A program made the position numbers and the translations under genes. A DNA stretch of 64,000 nt. Origin: Cytophagales bacterium (lineage in GTDB: Bacteria > Bacteroidota > Bacteroidia > Cytophagales > Thermoflexibacteraceae). Shown here in pieces: positions 41,810 through 51,216 of this stretch. Within the stretch, counting starts at the first letter, position 1. Each line of letters starts with the position of its first letter. The DNA lies in assembly GCA_013299115.1 (NCBI GenBank), contig JAAFKA010000024.1:1-64000 (forward strand), given 5' to 3'. Under the pieces are notes generated by a model, which saw only the letters and a program-made list of their open reading frames with translations, did not search any database and had not been told where the DNA came from.

Positions 41810-42361
41810 ATGGCAGAAATAGACAGTTCGGGTGGCGGCAAGAAAAAAGGTGGTAAAAAACGTGCAAAGAAAATTTCGACAAAAATAGACATGACCCCCA
41901 TGGTAGATTTGGCTTTCTTGTTGATAACCTTCTTTATGCTTACCACTACTTTCAATAAGCCGCAGACGATGGAAATCAATATGCCCGATAAAACAGATAA
42001 GAAAGATGAAGAAAACATGAAAGTTGCTGCATCGAGAACTATCACTGTAATATTGGCAAAAGACGACGTGGTGTATTGGTATCAGGGCGACAACGACCCG
42101 ACTACCGTGAAAGTACAAAAAACAGATTTCAATGAACAAACAGGTATCCGCAAAGTAATTGTAGATAAATCAGGCGAAATAATGAAATCATCAGGCAAAG
42201 ATGCCGTTATCATTATCAAAGCCTTAGACAATTCTAAGTACAAAAACATAGTGGATATGCTGGACGAAATGCACATTACCAATCAAAAAATTTATGCGAT
42301 TGTAGATGTGTATGATACAGACAAAGAAATGCTGGCAGTACAATACCCAGGAAGTATTTAG
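41810..42361 (+). CDS. exbD: ExbD/TolR-family protein 2
   Basis: A 183-residue protein. A strongly basic cytosolic N-terminus (GGGKKKGGKKRAKK) precedes KIDMTPMVDLAFLLITFFML with Asp33, then a periplasmic domain (VDMLDEMHITNQKIYAIVDV). It is closely related to the next gene over its whole length, so the two arose by duplication. It starts 31 bases after the first exbD. Confidence 0.92.
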   Translation: MAEIDSSGGGKKKGGKKRAKKISTKIDMTPMVDLAFLLITFFMLTTTFNKPQTMEINMPDKTDKKDEENMKVAASRTITVILAKDDVVYWYQGDNDPTTVKVQKTDFNEQTGIRKVIVDKSGEIMKSSGKDAVIIIKALDNSKYKNIVDMLDEMHITNQKIYAIVDVYDTDKEMLAVQYPGSI

Positions 42362-42458
42362 TAAATAGTAGAGTGAATTACCAATTTTTGAATAAAGTAC
42401 AGCGCTGTTCATATTCAAAATCTTTCTTTTTTCGTAACACAAAAACCTTCTGAAAACT

Positions 42459-42995
42459 ATGGCAGAAATAGCACAAGGTCAGGGCAGGGCGAAAGGCAAG
42501 AACACACGCAGCCGTACCTCCACAAAAATTGATATGACACCAATGGTAGATTTAGCTTTTCTACTCATCACGTTTTTCATGCTCACTACGACTTTTAATA
42601 AGCCGCAGACTATGGAAATCAGTATGCCCGATAAAAGTGATAAAAAAGTAGAACAATTTGTTCCTGAATCAAGAACTATTACTTTTATTTTAGGCAAAAA
42701 TGACCAAGTTTATTGGTATGCAGGAGATAACACCCCTGGTGCCAAAGTGCAGCAAGTAGAAATGAGAAGTACAGCAGCTATACGCAAGGTTATTTTGGAA
42801 AATACCAAACAAGTGCTTGAAAAAACAAACAAAGACATGATTGTGATTATCAAGGCATTGGACAATTCAAAATACCAAAACCTTGTGGACATACTCGATG
42901 AAATGCACATTACCAATCAATCAATGTACGCCATTGTTAATATATATGAGGCAGACAAAGAGTTGTTAGCAAATAATTTTCCAAACAGTTTGTAA
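42459..42995 (+). CDS. exbD: ExbD/TolR-family protein 3
   Basis: A 178-residue protein and near-duplicate of the preceding one. It shares TKIDMTPMVDLAFLLITFFM (Asp31), NKPQTMEISMPDKSDKK and VDILDEMHITNQSMYAIV. The basic N-terminus is shorter. A palindromic repeat zone (43045-43106) separates it from tonB. Confidence 0.92.
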   Translation: MAEIAQGQGRAKGKNTRSRTSTKIDMTPMVDLAFLLITFFMLTTTFNKPQTMEISMPDKSDKKVEQFVPESRTITFILGKNDQVYWYAGDNTPGAKVQQVEMRSTAAIRKVILENTKQVLEKTNKDMIVIIKALDNSKYQNLVDILDEMHITNQSMYAIVNIYEADKELLANNFPNSL

Positions 42996-43044
42996 AAAAA
43001 ATTGCACTTTTTTAAAATTATTATTTAGGTGTTACGTGGTTTAG

Positions 43045-43106
43045 GTTTCTCAAAACCCAAACTTAGGGTTTTAAGAAACTCTACTTTCGGTTGTAGCAAC
43101 CGAAAG
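43045..43106. repeat. Two palindromes between exbD and tonB
   Basis: 43045-43079: arms GTTTCTCAAAACCC / GGGTTTTAAGAAAC; its left half contains the 14-bp unit found three times inside the TPR gene at 11427. 43084-43106: CTTTCGGTTGTAGCAACCGAAAG, inverse of 2278-2300. They could reduce read-through into tonB. Confidence 0.75.
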
Positions 43107-43212
43107 CACCTATGTAAATAATCACAAATAAATTTTGCAAAAACTGTTACTTTTTTGGTTTTGCAACATTATATAAACAAAAAATTGCAGTTAAAACTTA
43201 TAACAAAATAAT

Positions 43213-44037
43213 ATGGCACAGCAAGATTTGAAAAATGTCCCCTTAGACGATATTATCTTCGAGGGCTTGCATAAAGAGTACGGCGCTTATTATTTGCGTA
43301 AAATTTACGGCAAACATATTTCGCGTGCTTTGATTGCTTCTACGCTGGCGTTTTCTTTGGCTTTGATAGGTCCGCAGATTTATACCGAACTCAAGCCCAA
43401 AGATGTGGATATAGTGCAGGAAGTGAAAGTGGACTTGGCAAAATTGCCACCACCACCACCACAAGACCCTGAAACTCCGCCACCACCGCCACCGCCACCA
43501 CCGCCACCACCAAAGGTGTCGACTGTACGATTTGTTCCGCCTGAACCTGTACCTGATGAGCAGGTGCCAGAAGACGAGGAGCCACCAAAGGTAGAGGAAA
43601 TGAAAGACAAAGTAATTGCCAATGCTAACGTGGAGGGTGACCCCAATGCAAATGCAGACATTGTGATAGACGAAACGCCAAGAGAGGAAAAAGCAGTAGT
43701 AGCTTTGCCTCAAAAGGAAGAAGTCTTTACAGTAGTAGAGCAGCAACCTGTCTTCCCAGGTGGACAAGGAGAATTGTCTAAATACATGCAGCGTAACTTG
43801 AAATATCCGCGCCAAGCATCGCAAAATAACATAGAGGGTACTGTGTATGTGAAGTTTAAAGTGGACTCACATGGCAAAATTTCCGAAGTTACTACAATTA
43901 AAGGAATTGGCTACGGTTGTGATGAGGAAGCTATGCGTGTAATTCAAGCCATGCCTCCATGGTCACCAGGTAAACAAGGTGGTAGAGCCGTATCTGTATG
44001 GTTTACCTACCCTGTGAAATTTAAATTGGCACAATAA
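43213..44037 (+). CDS. tonB: TonB energy transducer
   Basis: A 274-residue periplasm-spanning protein. An N-terminal cytosolic part (VPLDDIIFEGLHKEYGAYYL) precedes one membrane helix near residues 38-58. A Pro-rich stretch with twelve consecutive prolines and a PPEP run follows (about 78-120), then an acidic/Lys linker, and a C-terminal TonB domain (about 190-274) with YPRQASQNNIEGTVYVKFKV and GCDEEAMRVIQAMPPWSPGK. The layout is typical of Bacteroidota TonB. It ends at a strong terminator. Confidence 0.93.
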   Translation: MAQQDLKNVPLDDIIFEGLHKEYGAYYLRKIYGKHISRALIASTLAFSLALIGPQIYTELKPKDVDIVQEVKVDLAKLPPPPPQDPETPPPPPPPPPPPPKVSTVRFVPPEPVPDEQVPEDEEPPKVEEMKDKVIANANVEGDPNANADIVIDETPREEKAVVALPQKEEVFTVVEQQPVFPGGQGELSKYMQRNLKYPRQASQNNIEGTVYVKFKVDSHGKISEVTTIKGIGYGCDEEAMRVIQAMPPWSPGKQGGRAVSVWFTYPVKFKLAQ

Positions 44038-44061
44038 AATTATTAATTTGTGTAAATTGCC

Positions 44062-44100
44062 AAACCTTCTAAGGTCTTTAAGACTTTAGAAGGTTTTTTT
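44062..44100 (+). terminator. Terminator of the TonB operon
   Basis: Stem AAACCTTCTAA (44062-44072) / TTAGAAGGTTT (44086-44096) followed by a run of T to 44100. Confidence 0.88.
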
Positions 44101-44296
44101 GTTTTCAGTAATTCAAATATTTTTGCTTAGTTTTGCCTGCCATTCATAAACTCGAATACCTTTTATCTTTGATTGTCCGACAATTTTTTACAACCTTATC
44201 TTTTTGCTTATGATTTGGATTTTTTTTTAATTTAACATATCTTTAACTTATACTTTAATTAGGTGGGTAATTTTACAATCAACCAACCAACCAACC

Positions 44297-46081
44297 ATGA
44301 AATTTATCTATCTCTTGTTTTTTGTTAGCTGTCTATTTGGTTTGCAATTTATTGATTATCAATTAATTGCCCAGCAACGCAAAGCCCATACCAAAGGAAC
44401 TTTTACCGATAGTAGCAACCGTTATTACCAACAAGCTACTTTACCTGCTTATCTCTACATAGGCACTTCGCCTGAGTCTGGCTCTACTTTGCTCAATCCT
44501 ACCCAACAAGCCCAGCCCAAACCGATGTACCTCGATGGGCATGGCAAGCACTACATCAAACACCGCGACGCAAGGTTACCCAATGGCGGTTTTACCTTTG
44601 AGATTAATGCCGATGGTAAACCTCCTGTTTCGTCTTTGCTCTTTGCCAATGCCCCTTCGTTTAGACGAAATAATAGGTTGTTTTTTGGACAAAACTTACA
44701 ACTAACTATACAAGCAAAAGACGAAATGTCGGGTGTGCAAACTGTTTACCAATCTACCGACAGAAACGAATTTGTTACAGAAATCCAAGCCTTAGCTTTT
44801 AACAGAGAGAAAGAATATTTTGTGCAGCACTATGCAATAGACAATGTAGGCAATGAAGAAGTAACCAAAAGTAGCACCTTTACAGTAGATTTGACTGCCC
44901 CACAAACCAACTACACCCTCAAAGGAGAACAGCAGAATCAGGTTATTTCTGCACGTACTTTATTGATTTTCAATGCCATAGACGAGTTAGCAGGTGTCAA
45001 ACACATTCAATATCGTTTGGGAGATGAACCGCAAAAAGTTTATACTTCACCTCTCCGTTTTTCCCATTTAGGAGATGGCGAACACACCATTTATTATAAG
45101 GCAACGGACAACGTGAAAAATCAGGAAGAGGAAAATAGTTTTACTTTTTATTTGGACAAAATGCCCCCAATTATTACATCAGAAATTTTGGGAGATAGGT
45201 ATGTTATTCAGGGCAAAACTTTCTTTTCTGGTCGTACCAAATTGCAATTAGATGCCATAGACAACAAGGCTGGTGTAAAAGAAATTTTTTACTCCGTAGA
45301 CGGGGCAGCCTACCAAAAATACGAAAAACCTTTTTATGTTCCCAACCGCACAGGCAATCACGTGGTCAATTATTATGCAACGGATTTAGTGAACAACAGA
45401 GGCAGTGGCAAGTATGAAAGAACTGTAACCTCTATGTTTATGGACATGACGGGTCCCAGCTTGTCCTTTCAGTACACAGGCAGTAAATTTGAGATGAACA
45501 ACAGCATTTACATCAGTCCCAAAACCAATATTCATTTGGTAGCAAAAGACGTGGAGTCGGGTGTGCAAAATATTGAATACCAAATAGATGGCACAGAAAC
45601 TAACGAATACAAAACTCCTTTTCAACTCTTAGCAGAAGGCACACACCAAATTGCATTTACTGGCTACGACAACGTAAACAATACCAACAACAAGACTTTT
45701 GAATTGGTGGTAGATGCGACACCTCCTCAAATCTTTGCTCATTTTAGTTTGCCACCCATAGCCTCAGCAATCAAAATTTTGGCAGGTGCGGGCAAAGCAA
45801 ATGACAAGGAAACTAATAAAGAAATAGGTAAAGAACCAAACAAAGAAATTAATTCGGGAAGTGTAGCCATTTATCCTCGCCATTTGACTATTTTTTTGGC
45901 TGCAACAGACAACATGACAGGCACTCACCAAGTTTTTTATTCTCTCAATGGTGGTGGCGAACAACTTTATCAGCAACCTCTTACATGTTTTGCTCCTAAA
46001 AAAACCAATAGACTGCAAATCAAGGCAATAGACAAATTGGGCAATGAAGCTATGGAGGAAATGATTTTTATGGTAGAGTAA
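44297..46081 (+). CDS. Exported protein with OmpL47/Ig-like repeats
   Basis: A 594-residue protein with a signal peptide (to about residue 25). Four or five repeats of about 95-100 residues each contain a beta-sandwich signature of the OmpL47/HYR kind: AKDEMSGVQTVYQS, AIDELAGVKHIQYR, AIDNKAGVKEIFYS, AKDVESGVQNIEYQ and AATDNMTGTHQVFYS, each followed by G.H...Y.A.D.V.N. Near residue 500 there is a Lys/Glu/Asn run (NDKETNKEIGKEPNKEINS). No T9SS sorting domain is seen, so it is probably periplasmic or outer-membrane associated. Four tandem AACC units lie immediately before the start codon (44280-44295). Confidence 0.75.
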   Translation: MKFIYLLFFVSCLFGLQFIDYQLIAQQRKAHTKGTFTDSSNRYYQQATLPAYLYIGTSPESGSTLLNPTQQAQPKPMYLDGHGKHYIKHRDARLPNGGFTFEINADGKPPVSSLLFANAPSFRRNNRLFFGQNLQLTIQAKDEMSGVQTVYQSTDRNEFVTEIQALAFNREKEYFVQHYAIDNVGNEEVTKSSTFTVDLTAPQTNYTLKGEQQNQVISARTLLIFNAIDELAGVKHIQYRLGDEPQKVYTSPLRFSHLGDGEHTIYYKATDNVKNQEEENSFTFYLDKMPPIITSEILGDRYVIQGKTFFSGRTKLQLDAIDNKAGVKEIFYSVDGAAYQKYEKPFYVPNRTGNHVVNYYATDLVNNRGSGKYERTVTSMFMDMTGPSLSFQYTGSKFEMNNSIYISPKTNIHLVAKDVESGVQNIEYQIDGTETNEYKTPFQLLAEGTHQIAFTGYDNVNNTNNKTFELVVDATPPQIFAHFSLPPIASAIKILAGAGKANDKETNKEIGKEPNKEINSGSVAIYPRHLTIFLAATDNMTGTHQVFYSLNGGGEQLYQQPLTCFAPKKTNRLQIKAIDKLGNEAMEEMIFMVE

Positions 46082-46255
46082 AATTTTTTCCCACAAATGT
46101 CTTGATAAAAGTTATTTTGAAAGAAAAAGCCTTGTAAAATATGGCGAAGGGGTTGCAAAAGGATAACTAATTTTATAAGTTTTTGAGGGATGAAACTATT
46201 GGCAGAGCCTATCGACCACTGCCAAAGTTTCTTACCACTGCCAAAGTTTTAGTAC

Positions 46256-49200
46256 CTATTCCACCACCAACTTAGCCCCATACACCTGCTTGCCTGTTTG
46301 TAGGCGAATGTTATACAAACCTTTGGCGAGGTGGCTGATGTTTAGCGAAGCCAACCCTGCTGCTGTAATAGTTTGTTTATCAACTACTTGCCCTAAGAGA
46401 TTGGAAATTTGCAAACTATATTCCTGATACGTTAGGGGTAGTTGCAAAAAGATTTGCTCTTTAGCAGGATTAGGGTAAAAACTCAAAGGCAAAATTTCTA
46501 TTGGATTGAAAATGCCCATTGGTACTTGGCTTTTTGGCACTTCGGCTGTCCATACGCCTCGCCCATGCGTGGCTACTACAATTTGATTGTCCACCAATTT
46601 CATTTGCCAAACCGAAACAGGAGGCAAATCACTGTCGTAATAAGCCCACGTTTTGCCATCGTCTTTGGTTTCGAAAATACCAATTTCTGTTCCTGCCCAC
46701 ATTTTTTGGGGATTATTTGGGAACACAAACAAACTATACGCTGCCACATCTGGAAAACCACTTGTGCTTTTTGTGCCTGTTGCCCCAAAACCTGTGATGT
46801 CTGTCCATGTTTTGCCTAAGTCTTTAGTACGAATAATTTTGGGACGACCACCAATAGCAAAAATAGCAAAAGCCGTATTGGGTTCAGTCGGGTGTGTAGC
46901 CAAACTAACAAAAGCCCCCATAGGTCTTTCTGCATAATTTTCTACTGCATTGAAGGTCTGTCCACCATTGGTAGAAACAAAAAGTCTCGACAAGGTGGTC
47001 ATGGCAGCACCTGCCCACACAATTTGTGGGTTTGCTTGCGAAATTTTGATATTTAGAGGTCTTACCGAAGCAGTTTCAGTAGCACTTCTGCGAAACAGCC
47101 AACGGCTGTCGGTCATAGCAGTTAGCTGCCAAGTAGTCCCGAAATTGTTGGTTGTCCATACGCCTGAATTGCCAACCGCAGCCACAAAGTCGGGTGCTTT
47201 GGGTGCGTTAGCCAAACGGGTAATAAAAGGTGCTTTGTCGCCTCTGTCCGAAATATTTACTGTGCCTGCACTGTAGGTAGCCCCGTTGTTGCGACTGATA
47301 AAAATGCCATTGTTTTGGGAGGAAGTCATCATCAGGTTGCTGTTTTCTGCGTGCCAAACTACCTCGAAACCATCGCCAGTAGTGGCTTGGGTGTAAGCAC
47401 TTTCACGATTGGCACTTCCCGATGCAGGCGAAATCCAACAGCCGTTGTCTTGGGCGCCGAACAAATAACGGTCTAATTTAGGTGCTTTGTCTGCACCATA
47501 ACACTGCACTGTGTTATAACCTCTGTCGCGGTGTGTAAAAGAAGTACCACCATTTTCGGAGATAGAAACCCCGCCGTCATTGGTTAAAATAATTCGCGGC
47601 GTGGTGTTCGTAAGTTGCATAATGGTAATGCTGTGCTGGTCGGGGTGAACATCATAAAAAGTGTTTTGCTTGCTAAATTCGCTGTAGGCATCAGTCATAT
47701 TGGTAAAAGTACCAGACCTTATAATGGGTGTGCCATAAGAGATGCGAAAAGTAGAAGTAGGCAAAGCCGTAGGTTGCCAAGTGCCGCCAGGTGCCAACAT
47801 AGGCCAAAAGTTGTAAATCATTTGCCTTTCGTGTCCACCAGCTACGGTTACGGTGGGGCTGGGCGTGGTTTCACTGTATGGAATGGCGTGAATATAAACG
47901 TATTCCCTTGCAATGTCTTCTTCGTTGCGAAGTTCTAATTCAAATTTTCCATCTCTGCGTTGGTCGCGGAAAGAAAGCATCAGTTGGCGGTTGTTGGTAA
48001 CGTCCCATGCCTCAAAAGGCACTTCTACATAGTCTTGGTAGCTGTATTGGGCTGCTGGCACTCCCGAAGTTGCCCCTGTTGGAACAGTAAAACGATGGGC
48101 TTTTTGCTTTCTGTTTGCACCAAAACGCAACTCTACTGAAACAGCTAAGTTTTGGTTAGCAGTGTTAAATTGCAACCTCGAATCAAAAAAGTTGAATCCT
48201 GTAACACTCACAAAATCTAAAAACGAATTGGTATTGTTTTCTCTTATGCCCAATATGGTTGGTGTACCGTTGCGTACAGTTTCTTGTATGGTTGCTCGCC
48301 ACGTGTTTACGCCACCCACCATAACCAAATTATCGTCTGTCGTTGGGGTAATGCAGTTGTTGTACCAACCTTGATTGCCTAAAAAATTTACGGCAGTGCT
48401 ACTTTCAATGGTTTGCCACAATTCACCTGCATTATCTGAAACGTACAAAATAGATTCGTCTGTTGCAACTTCTGCCGAAGCATAGACTCTGTTGGGGTTG
48501 CGTGCCGAAACTGCCAATTCTATTCGCAGCCCTTTGCTGATTCCATCTGATGCACCCTGCCAAGTGATTCCTGCGTCTGTAGATTTCCAAACTTGTCCGC
48601 CATTTACCGAAGCATATTGTACGTTGAAATTGGTAGGGGTGGCTATGATTTGCTCGCATCGGCTGGAAGTACGCAAGACTCTTGTCCAAGATACGCCGCC
48701 GTCTGTAGTTCTGAAAATTCCTGTGCCTGTAGCTGCCAACACAACGTCTGCACTGGTAGGGCTGATAATCAATCGGTTAATGTATTCAAAATCGTCATTG
48801 TTGGCGGTGCTGCTCAACTGCTGCCACGTGTCGCCACGATTGGTAGATTTGAAAATACCATTGCCTACGACTGCTCCCAAATTGTTGAAACCTTCGCCTG
48901 TACCTGCATAGATAATGTCGGCATTGGTTCTTGCCCTTGCCAACGCATTAACAGCTAAGGCGGGGAGTTTTGGGGTGAGGTTTGTCCAAAGGTTGCCTGC
49001 ATTGGTAGTACGCCAAATGCCACCACTTGCCGAGCCTACAATCCACGTATTGGAGGCTTCGGGGTCTATCAAAATTGCCCTTGTTCGACCTGCTACGTTT
49101 GCGGGTCCTCTTTCTGTCCAGACAATAGAATCATTTGCCTCTGTTCGTGCTGTTTGATTTCTGTTCAAACGGCTTAATGCTTCTTGATACTCACGCAGTT

Positions 49201-49450
49201 GGTAGCCTGTGGTGTAGTTGGGTTTGGTTTCGCCCTCGCCTGTACGTACTTCGTACATATATTTTGCAAATTCGCTGGGCTTGTCCGATTTGTAATAACC
49301 ATTTTTTCGGCGTTGGCTTTTAGCATCCAATTCGGCTGCTACCCATTCGGCAGGAGTTTTTTCTTGGTTTGGTTGGTTATATTGCCAATAGCCTACCATT
49401 ATTGCGGCTGCTAACAAAGCACTTGCGAAGTAAATTGCTGTTTTTTTCAT
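46256..49450 (-). CDS. T9SS-secreted sortilin/BNR-type propeller protein
   Basis: A 1064-residue surface or secreted protein. N-terminal signal/anchor (KKTAIYFASALLAAAIMVGY), a charged region to about residue 105, then many BNR/Asp-box repeats (S-x-D-x-G-x-T-W type: GGIWRTTNAGNLW, GIFKSTNRGDTW, GIFRTTDGGVSW, IFETKDDGKTW) forming two predicted propellers interrupted by a beta-sandwich near residues 380-560. The last 80 residues are a T9SS type A sorting domain (SFYPNPAKEQIFLQL to KLVVE). This is the VPS10/sialidase-like layout common in Bacteroidota. Its 5' leader (49468-49498) is repeated before the Uma2 gene at 50285-50761. Confidence 0.88.
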   Translation of the reverse strand: MKKTAIYFASALLAAAIMVGYWQYNQPNQEKTPAEWVAAELDAKSQRRKNGYYKSDKPSEFAKYMYEVRTGEGETKPNYTTGYQLREYQEALSRLNRNQTARTEANDSIVWTERGPANVAGRTRAILIDPEASNTWIVGSASGGIWRTTNAGNLWTNLTPKLPALAVNALARARTNADIIYAGTGEGFNNLGAVVGNGIFKSTNRGDTWQQLSSTANNDDFEYINRLIISPTSADVVLAATGTGIFRTTDGGVSWTRVLRTSSRCEQIIATPTNFNVQYASVNGGQVWKSTDAGITWQGASDGISKGLRIELAVSARNPNRVYASAEVATDESILYVSDNAGELWQTIESSTAVNFLGNQGWYNNCITPTTDDNLVMVGGVNTWRATIQETVRNGTPTILGIRENNTNSFLDFVSVTGFNFFDSRLQFNTANQNLAVSVELRFGANRKQKAHRFTVPTGATSGVPAAQYSYQDYVEVPFEAWDVTNNRQLMLSFRDQRRDGKFELELRNEEDIAREYVYIHAIPYSETTPSPTVTVAGGHERQMIYNFWPMLAPGGTWQPTALPTSTFRISYGTPIIRSGTFTNMTDAYSEFSKQNTFYDVHPDQHSITIMQLTNTTPRIILTNDGGVSISENGGTSFTHRDRGYNTVQCYGADKAPKLDRYLFGAQDNGCWISPASGSANRESAYTQATTGDGFEVVWHAENSNLMMTSSQNNGIFISRNNGATYSAGTVNISDRGDKAPFITRLANAPKAPDFVAAVGNSGVWTTNNFGTTWQLTAMTDSRWLFRRSATETASVRPLNIKISQANPQIVWAGAAMTTLSRLFVSTNGGQTFNAVENYAERPMGAFVSLATHPTEPNTAFAIFAIGGRPKIIRTKDLGKTWTDITGFGATGTKSTSGFPDVAAYSLFVFPNNPQKMWAGTEIGIFETKDDGKTWAYYDSDLPPVSVWQMKLVDNQIVVATHGRGVWTAEVPKSQVPMGIFNPIEILPLSFYPNPAKEQIFLQLPLTYQEYSLQISNLLGQVVDKQTITAAGLASLNISHLAKGLYNIRLQTGKQVYGAKLVVE

Positions 49451-49529
49451 TTTTGGTGTTTTAGAATGTAGGCTTTATGGTGTAAAGATAGGGATTTTGT
49501 GAGGGTTTTTCAAAAGAATATTGACTTTT

Positions 49530-49808
49530 TTACCACTCCGCCTTGCCCCCAAAATCCTCAACATATAATTCGTTACCACTTTTGCCTATTATTTTTATCC
49601 AATCTACCATACCTGAGCCTTTGAAAATAAAACCCATTTTATACAAAGAGCCAAAAGGTTTGGTGTAGGTGTTTTGCTCGTAGAGTTGGTCGTCTATATA
49701 AATGCTTACGATTGGATACCTAAATTCTATCCGAAAAACCTTGTACTCATTGCGTTTTGCCTGCATCATTGCCCCAAACTGCCCTAATTTTCGGCTACTA
49801 TACGCCAC
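49530..49808 (-). pseudogene. Fragment of a beta-jelly-roll protein (C-terminal piece)
   Basis: Ninety-two residues from a GTG at 49808, or a little more if read from 49850, end FGGKAEW. The text YKVFRIEFRYPIVSIYIDDQ and GFIFKGSGMVDWIKI resembles the last strands of a lectin/LamG-like jelly roll. There is no proper start: the frame is closed upstream by a stop within the repeat element at 49833-49916. It is best read as the tail of a larger gene broken by that element. Confidence 0.55.
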
Positions 49809-49832
49809 ATTGCTAACCGAATGAGCAAAATC

Positions 49833-49916
49833 TGGTAGTGCAGCAAATCATGGGGCTAAAATTGGTTTGGGTATACACAAATGAATGTTTCAGCCCCATG
49901 ATTTGTAACACTACCA
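49833..49916. repeat. Large GTAG/CTAC-bounded palindrome
   Basis: 29-bp arms: TGGTAGTG, three unmatched bases, then CAAATCATGGGGCTAAAA on the left, and the complement on the right with one mismatch. The loop is about 26 bases. It starts with GGTAGTG and ends CACTACC, as the element at 55588-55678 does, and lies between two gene fragments on opposite strands. Confidence 0.82.
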
Positions 49917-50104
49917 TCAATTTAGGCACACGCACCACCACAGGGCAGTTTACAGGTGATGGGGGCAATTTTCAAAATAACCAAAATTATTGGTTCAGGG
50001 CTTATGCCACTTACGTTGAAAACAGCCAAAACAAAAAAGTTGTGGGGCTATCAAGCCAATTCCACGATAGAGAGGAGAAATGCCCTAAATTGTGCAGAAT
50101 ATAG
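49917..50104 (+). pseudogene. Fragment of a fibronectin-type repeat protein
   Basis: After the palindrome an open frame reads INLGTRTTTGQFTGDG and YWFRAYATYVENSQNKKV, matching the end of a FnIII-like repeat (YYVRAYA...G). There is no start codon of its own; a reading from 49838 passes through the palindrome. It is probably a relic of a surface protein gene. Confidence 0.5.
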
Positions 50105-50148
50105 TATATACGTAACACTTTAAAATATCCAATAAAGTAATCAAACAG

Positions 50149-50270
50149 TAGAGGTTATTACGATTTGTACCGTACCCTCAGGGTGCAAGGTCAATTAGCT
50201 GAAAATCAACGAGTTAATTTTCTATACAACGAGTTAATTTTCTATACAAAAATTATCGTAATGACCTCTA
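50149..50270. repeat. Small inverted-repeat element with internal 20-bp tandem repeat
   Basis: 15-bp arms TAGAGGTTATTACGA (50149-50163) and TCGTAATGACCTCTA (50256-50270), 14 of 15 matching. Inside is a short hairpin ACCCTCAGGGT and two exact tandem copies of CAACGAGTTAATTTTCTATA (50207-50226, 50227-50246). Confidence 0.75.
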
Positions 50271-50284
50271 ATTTGTTAATTTTT

Positions 50285-50761
50285 TTACTCGAAAATCTCC
50301 CCAAGCTCCACCTCTATATTCAGTACAGCATCTTTGATAATTCCGTTGGTAAAAATATATTGCTTATTTTTTAAATCAACTACCATTACAGTTTTTAATA
50401 AGGGCATTACCAACCAACAAGACTGTACCCCATTTTTAAAATAATTTTTGAACTTATCAGTTAGTTCTTTCATACCTTGTGTGGGAGATAGAATTTCTAT
50501 GACCAAAATAGGTGGAACAGTAACTTCAATTTCGTCATTTACCCAATCTGATTCTGTTTTTGGGAACAGACAAATATCGGGAATACTACCCCAACCATTG
50601 AGATTGAGAGATAATTGGCTGCAAATATTGTATTGCTTGTGGTATTTGCCCAAAGCCAATATCATATTAGTCCAACTTTGTGAATGGTTTTTGCTCGCCC
50701 TATCTACACTTTTGTTTTCGGCTTCAAAATAAGCCTGTAATTTTTCGTCTATCTCAAACAT
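50285..50761 (-). CDS. Uma2-family (DUF820) PD-(D/E)XK nuclease-like protein, short
   Basis: A 158-residue protein. Core blocks: GSIPDICLFPK (Asp), PPILVIEILSPTQG (Glu) and DKFKNYFKNGVQSCWLV (Lys), as in the longer relative at 3394-4035. It is shorter than most family members because the N-terminal region is reduced. Its start is preceded by a 31-base leader (50766-50796) that is identical at 30 positions to the leader of the propeller gene at 46256-49450. Family function is not established. Confidence 0.8.
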   Translation of the reverse strand: MFEIDEKLQAYFEAENKSVDRASKNHSQSWTNMILALGKYHKQYNICSQLSLNLNGWGSIPDICLFPKTESDWVNDEIEVTVPPILVIEILSPTQGMKELTDKFKNYFKNGVQSCWLVMPLLKTVMVVDLKNKQYIFTNGIIKDAVLNIEVELGEIFE

Positions 50762-51216
50762 GGCAGTAGGCTTTATGGTGTAAAGATAGGAATTTTTTGA
50801 ACTTATCTCAAACTTTTAACCTTATTATGATTTTTAAAATTTGCCTATCATAGACTTAACAACAGGTATTTGCTTTAGCCAAAAGAAAATCTTACCTACT
50901 ATTTTAAGCCTTTTACCCGATTTTTTGCCAACTTGGTCGATTAAACAAAGCAACCAATCTATTTTACTATACCTTTGTGATAAACTTTACAAGAAATGTA
51001 GAATTTTGTAAGAGTTTATTTTTTATTTTTGATTTAAAAAGGTACATTTGTGGCAAAATATAGGAAAATGATAGGGAAATGACAAAAGCAAGTAAGGTAT
51101 TTGTTAAGTACCTTACAAACACCTTACAAAATTGCAAGATAAATAGTTAGTTCTTCTATTTTTATACTAAGGTTTTGCCTTATTTTCCTAATTTTGTCTA
51201 TTTCTAACCTAACAAT
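50762..51216 (+). promoter_or_regulatory. Gene-free region with promoter boxes for the following genes
   Basis: Two TAnnTTTG boxes on the plus strand: TACCTTTG at 50970-50977 and TACATTTG at 51043-51050. A GTAAGGTA/TACCTTAC hairpin lies near 51092-51116, followed by a further CACCTTAC copy. The minus strand side carries the leader of the Uma2 gene. No gene is seen. Confidence 0.55.

Noticed and set aside
43243-43824. Minus-strand Trp/Arg-rich reading frame
   Set aside because: Antisense of the proline run of TonB (CCA codons read as TGG).
47615-47938. Plus-strand frames within the propeller gene
   Set aside because: All lie opposite a clear 1064-residue coding sequence with T9SS domain; no promoter or family match.
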